Shown here piece by piece: positions 58,687 through 64,000 of a DNA stretch of 64,000 nucleotides. The translations under genes were made by a program, and so were the position numbers. Source of the DNA: Mycteria americana (Eukaryota > Chordata > Aves > Ciconiiformes > Ciconiidae). The stretch's first letter is position 1. Every line of letters begins with the position of its first letter. The stretch spans positions 50,757,001-50,821,000 of the forward strand of contig NC_134371.1 of NCBI RefSeq assembly GCF_035582795.1, written 5' to 3'. The notes below the pieces were generated by a model that was not told where the DNA came from, searched no databases, and saw only the letters and a list, made by a program, of their open reading frames with translations.

Positions 58687-61600
58687 GTGAAACATCTCCA
58701 TTGCTGTGTATTTTTAAAAGCAGCAAACAGTATTTAAAGAGAGATCCACTACTCAAATTAAATAGACTGGTATTTAAATACCGGTGCCCACCCTCACAAA
58801 AATTCTCATATTTTCCAAACATTAGAACCACTTAATCGAAATCTTGCTAGTAATGTTTAAACTGTGGACTAGACTGCCTGTTATGGTATCACTCATTTAC
58901 ACTATCAAAGTAATATTTTTAAGCGTGAATTAACATCTCAGCAGAAAATAATGCATGTCAATTATTTGCTTTACATCCCACAAACAGAAGCAACACAATG
59001 CTGGCAATTTTTTTCCCCGTACATCTCTAAATAATCATACCTTCCATTTAAGAACAAAAAAACCCAAACAACAGAACAAGTGCATACAACTGAATCTTTT
59101 TGTTCAAGAGACAGAGTGTTTGCCTTGAGCTTGTCAGGGAAGACTTCTCCAAGTGTGATCTCGAGGTGGACCTAGATAATGCGAAGAATGCTTCTGCTTT
59201 TTGACTGGTATGAAAGAGACTTCATTCAAACTTCTGTATTGGGTAAAGGGATGATATCTTGTAATGAAACTATTTTATACATCCACCCAAAGAAGAAATT
59301 AAGTATAAAACAATGCAAACCTAGCAGAGCTGCTTTAACAGTTGTCTTTTAATTGGCCTCTGGATATCATTCTTCCATCTATCAGTTCAGTAGTAGTAGA
59401 GACAATTGGCCATTGACTTCTTAGACTAATTATTAAAGATAACCCAAAACAGTTTCCTCAAAAGCAGCAAAGAAGTGGACTACATAAAGCAATCTACACT
59501 CCCAACACTACAGAAAAAAGGAGAGGAGGAATAAGAGAAGATTCTATGAAACAAAATCTCGCATGCATGTTTTGTATCTCATTCCCACTGTCCGTGTGTA
59601 ACTTCGGTTGTCACAAACTATGAACCACTTTATCATTACAACAAGGGTGCTAATCCTGCTTTCATCTAAAATAATCTTCTGCAATTTCTCAAATCAATTT
59701 ATTTGGAAGTCATATTCTCTCTATGGTACAAGGGTACAAGTAGCGAGACTAGGTTCAGTCATGAAGTATATACTAAAATGTGAGCAGGGAGTCAGTATGG
59801 AAATAGCAAGCTTAGACTCTTTGTCTCTTTCCACACCTTCAGCGACTACAACCAGAAAGAACAATCACAATGAGATAGTCAAGTCCTTTTTACATCAATA
59901 TGTACTAAGAAACAGAATAAACTGACCTTTTTAAAAAGTATCTACAAATTTTATAAGAACTTTCTCACTGAAGTTAAAACAAGAATCTCTTTTTGATACC
60001 ACCAGAATCCACTGCCTGTTATAACATTCTACTTGGTAGGGATTAAATGCAGACATTTTGATTGGAAAATGCATAAACCCAAGTAAAAGAAAAAAAAAAG
60101 AATAATCTTCTTCACTAAGTAACTTTCCCATGTTTCATTTGCCCTTACATTTCTGCTTTGCTCCTCAGTGCTTATTAACAAATGGGAAACTCCTAAAATT
60201 CACCTTATTATTATTCAGAAGGTGAAATGCATAACAAGCATACAATGCTGTAGCTAAGCAACCACGCCCAAGCCTTTTCAAGGGAAGATTTTCAGTGATG
60301 TTAAAAATGAGAAAAGAAACCACTTACTAAAAAACGTATAGTTTAAAGTGACAGGCAAAAAGGGTCACAAATATAGATTATTTAGTAGCATGTTGATTTC
60401 TGTTCTGGTTTCATTTTTTCATGCAACTGTTTACTATTCCTAGGGAGACAAAAATATTGCATAATCCTTTCTCCTAATAAAAGTCAGTTTCATTAGTCAA
60501 TCTGGTCTACCTTAGGATCACAGGAACATACAGTTTTGAGACACTGTGTGATCAGGATTTAAGGTTCAATAACAGCACAAGGTACAGTAATCAAAGTCAA
60601 TAAATATGAAACAAGCAAATGCAGAATTTAAAGTTCAAAGAAAAAGCCCGTGTTTACGTGAACAAGGAAGCATAAATGGCTTTTCCAATAAGTGAACACC
60701 AACACTTAGAAAAAAACCAGAGAAATTAGATTTAAATCTTTGAAAAAACACAAGTTGACAAGCAACTAGTATGAGTGTGGATCTGAAGAGTGAAGTATTA
60801 TTTCAAAGAGGAGCCAGCTGATACTTTAAGGGGACATAACGTTCTTTAACATTTTTATCTAAACATGTGTCTAATCCTCAGGATCCAAATATGGATCTGG
60901 ACTAGTTTAGAAGAAAACTGCAGAAGTAATTGCAGACCATCAGAACTTAACCAAATCTATGCGATAAATTGCTCTATATTTCCTTAGAAAAGTGCAGATC
61001 GATGACACTTTAATCCTCTCTGGAAGTACAATTTAGACAACTTCTATCACACTATGTCTTACAGCCATCTGAAAGCAGATTTTGTATTGGACTAACCACA
61101 TACAATTGTGCTGCTCCTGTAATTTTATCAACCTCTCTTCTCACCATAAATTGGTCTCAGGTCAACACCAGTGAGATAGCAGCCTGGACTATATTACTGA
61201 TTTTTAAGAGACATACCACCTCAGTCACGTAGCCAGAAGTTTCAAAAAGCACCCTAGTTAATGAATTAAAATTATTTATAGTCATGTACATAAAACATCT
61301 ACGTAAAATTTTACAGACATTTGTATAAAAATTGTGTTTATCAACTCAAAACTAAGTTTTCTTCAGTCAATTAATATAGAACATAAAGAACGGTAGCAGC
61401 AGCATCAATATGGTAGAATTTGTATTAAGGTAGAAACTCAGGTACTGTGGCATCTGCTGATACTAAACCTCTACAGCCTCTACACATCATATTACAAACG
61501 AGCTTGGGAACAAACTTTGAAGTCTGCTTTCATAAGTTACTGAAAAAATTGCAGGAAGTACTTAAGGGCATTTCATATTTATATGTAAAGTAATACTTTC

Positions 61601-63389
61601 AATAGGGTTCTGATGGCTTCAGTGATTGCATATCAATATTGTGGACTGGGTGAAAACAATGACAATGAACTGTATTTAGTAGCATGTAATCAGAAAAAGT
61701 TTTAACTGAAGAGATGAATCTTAAAAAATTGTAACATGGAATTTGAGTTTAAGAAGCTGAATATCCTCGGAATCATTAAAAATTTGTATGTTTTGACTTG
61801 CAGAAACATCACTATAAAAAAACCTGCCACATCCATATTTGGATAATAATCAACAGCGTATATTCTGAGCTCCAATCAAAGGGAGAGAGATTTGAGAAAT
61901 GAATGCATATGGTGATAATTTGTGTCCCCAACTTCACATTTGAGCTTACACCCATTTTAAATAATGTTTCCAAGATTCTGCATCTAAAAATGTGGTAACT
62001 ATGTCTCAATTTGACTAGACATATGCATATATTAACATTGTATTTAGGAAAAAAAACACTTATACACAATAGTACGCAGAAGGAACATGAAAAATACATT
62101 TGCTCAGATTAACTAGACATCTCCAGAGATCACAACATACAATTTTAAAGGGAAACACTGAAATAGTTCAAGAATTATCATTGCTATTTTCTTTAAACTG
62201 ACAATAGAGAAGCTGACCAAATTCAGAAATCTTATTCTGCATGCTAGTTTCACCTATAACTGCAGGTATAACTTGTATTACTGCCTAACATCACAGGAAG
62301 TGGAACTCCTCTGTCTTCTCAAGTGCCATAATGCTTCAGACAGAACAAAGAGGGAGTGAACCTCCAGAATTATTTTGTGTGTGATGATGTGGAAGTAAAC
62401 AAAATAGACCTTTACCTCACCCCTTTTAAGCAACAATGCTGATCAAAACAGCATCTGAGAATTCAGTTAAAAAATTCAGCCAGGGCCCAGTAATTTGGCA
62501 CATACTAAATCTATTTTTTTCCAATTATAAAATAAGAACAAATTAAACAGTCATATAATTAAAATGAAATCTGTTAATCTACAATGTATATTGCAATATG
62601 TTTGTCCTGACTCATATCCCTATAACTCAGTAACAGCCTATAATAACCTTCACAATCCTTGGGGTACCACAATATGTTAGTTGAGACCTAAGCTACACAA
62701 AACTTAAGATTTTCCTTTAAGCTAGTTCAAAAAAAAAGAAAAAAGTAGTTACTTTTTTTCAGAAAAAAGTATATTGCAGACAAAGACAAGACAAGCTCTC
62801 TAGACATTTTTTTTTTCTTCGTAGACATTTGAGGATTCCTCAATGGTTTCAATTTTTCTTGTACTTTCCCTCAGTATTAAGAACTGCCTATCAAAGAAGA
62901 ATAGCAAGGAATGGCTTGCAACCTAAAAACAGCATTTGGACAGGATTCTCACAAGTTATAATTTCTGGAATTACTCAGCGACCATAAACTGCAATAACTG
63001 CATACAGTAAGAATATAGTGAGTTCACTCAAACAGTTCCTCATATGCTTTACATGCATCACTTGTCATCTCCTAGAAGACTTGGAACAGCTGTTGCACCT
63101 GGGAAAGTCTCATCACTAAGTTGTGACAGTATTAAAAAAAAATTTTTTTATGAAAATGCAAGGGTATACACAAAGTTAATATGAATTTCTGCCAGGACAC
63201 AGACTCTAATTTGTGAAAACTACTATGAAAAAGTCACTCAGGTTTTCATCCTTGGGTTTAAGTCTATGAGAATAAGATCCATCAACAACCTTAACAGAAT
63301 GTTCACGGCCCACACTGAAACCAAGACAGAAAAAAAATACCACCATACATCACTAGCATTATCTCCCTCATTAAACTTGTTTTTTCTTC

Positions 63390-63408
63390 GTCTCCCATCC
63401 AAGTACTA
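63390..63408 (-). repeat. 5S rRNA-derived fragment (C-box region)
   Basis: The minus strand reads TAGTACTTGGATGGGAGAC, 19 nt matching the vertebrate 5S rRNA stretch that contains the pol III C box. Flanks do not extend the match, so it is a fragment, perhaps from a 5S-derived SINE such as AmnSINE1 or a 5S pseudogene. Confidence 0.5.
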
Positions 63409-64000
63409 GGAGAGCCACAGAACTACCAAGAGGTGACCATTCACCATACTGTTTATACATCTACTAAACAAGGGCATAATAAATCTCAGTTACAAAGTTC
63501 ATTATGAAGAGATTCTCAACAATTTATTTTTCAGATTGTATTTCATTACAAAAGGAAAAAACAATTATAAACTAGAAATTTCTATCAGAGATACTAATAT
63601 CTGTCTCACAGGCCAGATGCTGCCGGCATTAAAATTCACAAGAACCATAGTCCATCCCCAAGATTTTCTCTCTCAGAACTTCTAAGGAGCAAGCTGCAGG
63701 ATGGCTAACTCTTCTGGAGGTGAAAATTTTGCCTGATCTCAATCTCCCCTGGGGCCTCATGATTGTTTTACATGGTTAAAAACAGTGAGTGTCCTCAAGA
63801 GCAACGATGGCTGAATCACGTTGTTATCACAAGACAGTTCACTACTAACAATCAATTGTCCCCCGAGGAATATACAGGCAAGAATATCAAAGAGTAGCTT
63901 CGTGAACTGGTCTGCTGGCAGAAAATCAGTCACCCTCTTGTGTGTGTGCTGTCCAGACCCTTGTTGGCAGCAGGCAGGAAGTGCGTGCATGCACTGTGCA

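Larger units (their letters stand above)
57321..64000 (-). other. FNBP1L 5' intron (open at window edge)
   Basis: No upstream F-BAR exon was found up to 64000, so this intron is at least 6.7 kb. Contents noted: AGGTCA-rich inverted repeat (58634-58686) and a 5S rRNA-like fragment (63390-63408). Chance frames of up to 105 codons were ignored. Confidence 0.65.

Overview
This is vertebrate nuclear DNA, almost certainly from a bird. The evidence is AT-rich, intron-dominated sequence with exons bounded by GT/AG splice sites, CR1 LINE 3'-end fragments of avian type (about 11627-11715 and 44823-44912), and a roughly 1.14 kb solo LTR whose sequence I recognise from bird genomes. The exons translate to clear orthologues of two mammalian proteins, BCAR3 and FNBP1L (TOCA-1). 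These genes are convergent neighbours on human chromosome 1p22, and the same tail-to-tail arrangement is seen here. No bacterial features are present.

Layout: 1-22655 is non-coding, probably BCAR3 intron or upstream sequence. It carries an old CR1 piece, a younger CR1 piece, the solo LTR (14153-15291) and a perfect 8-bp polypyrimidine satellite (about 21415-21653). From 22656 to 34385, nine plus-strand exons encode the last 708 residues of BCAR3: the SH2 domain, a Ser/Pro-rich linker, and the CDC25-like domain that binds p130Cas-family scaffolds. Candidate BCAR3 poly(A) signals lie at 34710 and 35752. From about 35540 to 57320 the minus strand holds FNBP1L, from its 3' UTR back to an early F-BAR exon. 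Fourteen coding exons in the longest form encode about 562 residues: most of the F-BAR domain, a variable linker, the Cdc42-binding HR1 domain and the SH3 domain. The first exon(s), covering roughly the first 46 residues, lie beyond the window. 57321-64000 is intron.

The most informative finds are splice features of FNBP1L. They are a 159-bp in-frame cassette exon (46819-46977), a 15-bp microexon encoding WSVKM (43479-43493), and a choice of C terminus. Reading through the last exon gives a tail ending AVTYI, which fits a class I PDZ ligand. Splicing from inside that exon to a hidden terminal exon at 37764 gives a tail ending KGS. Both proteins act in adhesion, signalling and actin control: BCAR3 at Cas/integrin complexes, and FNBP1L linking curved membrane and Cdc42 to N-WASP. 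Their adjacency is conserved synteny rather than an operon.

I did not find a wholly new biological system. Unexplained points worth checking are a 5S-rRNA-like fragment at 63390, an AGGTCA-rich inverted repeat at 58634-58686, a CpG-dense patch inside a BCAR3 intron, a 12-bp-stem hairpin in a BCAR3 intron, and a change in strand composition near the point where the genes converge.
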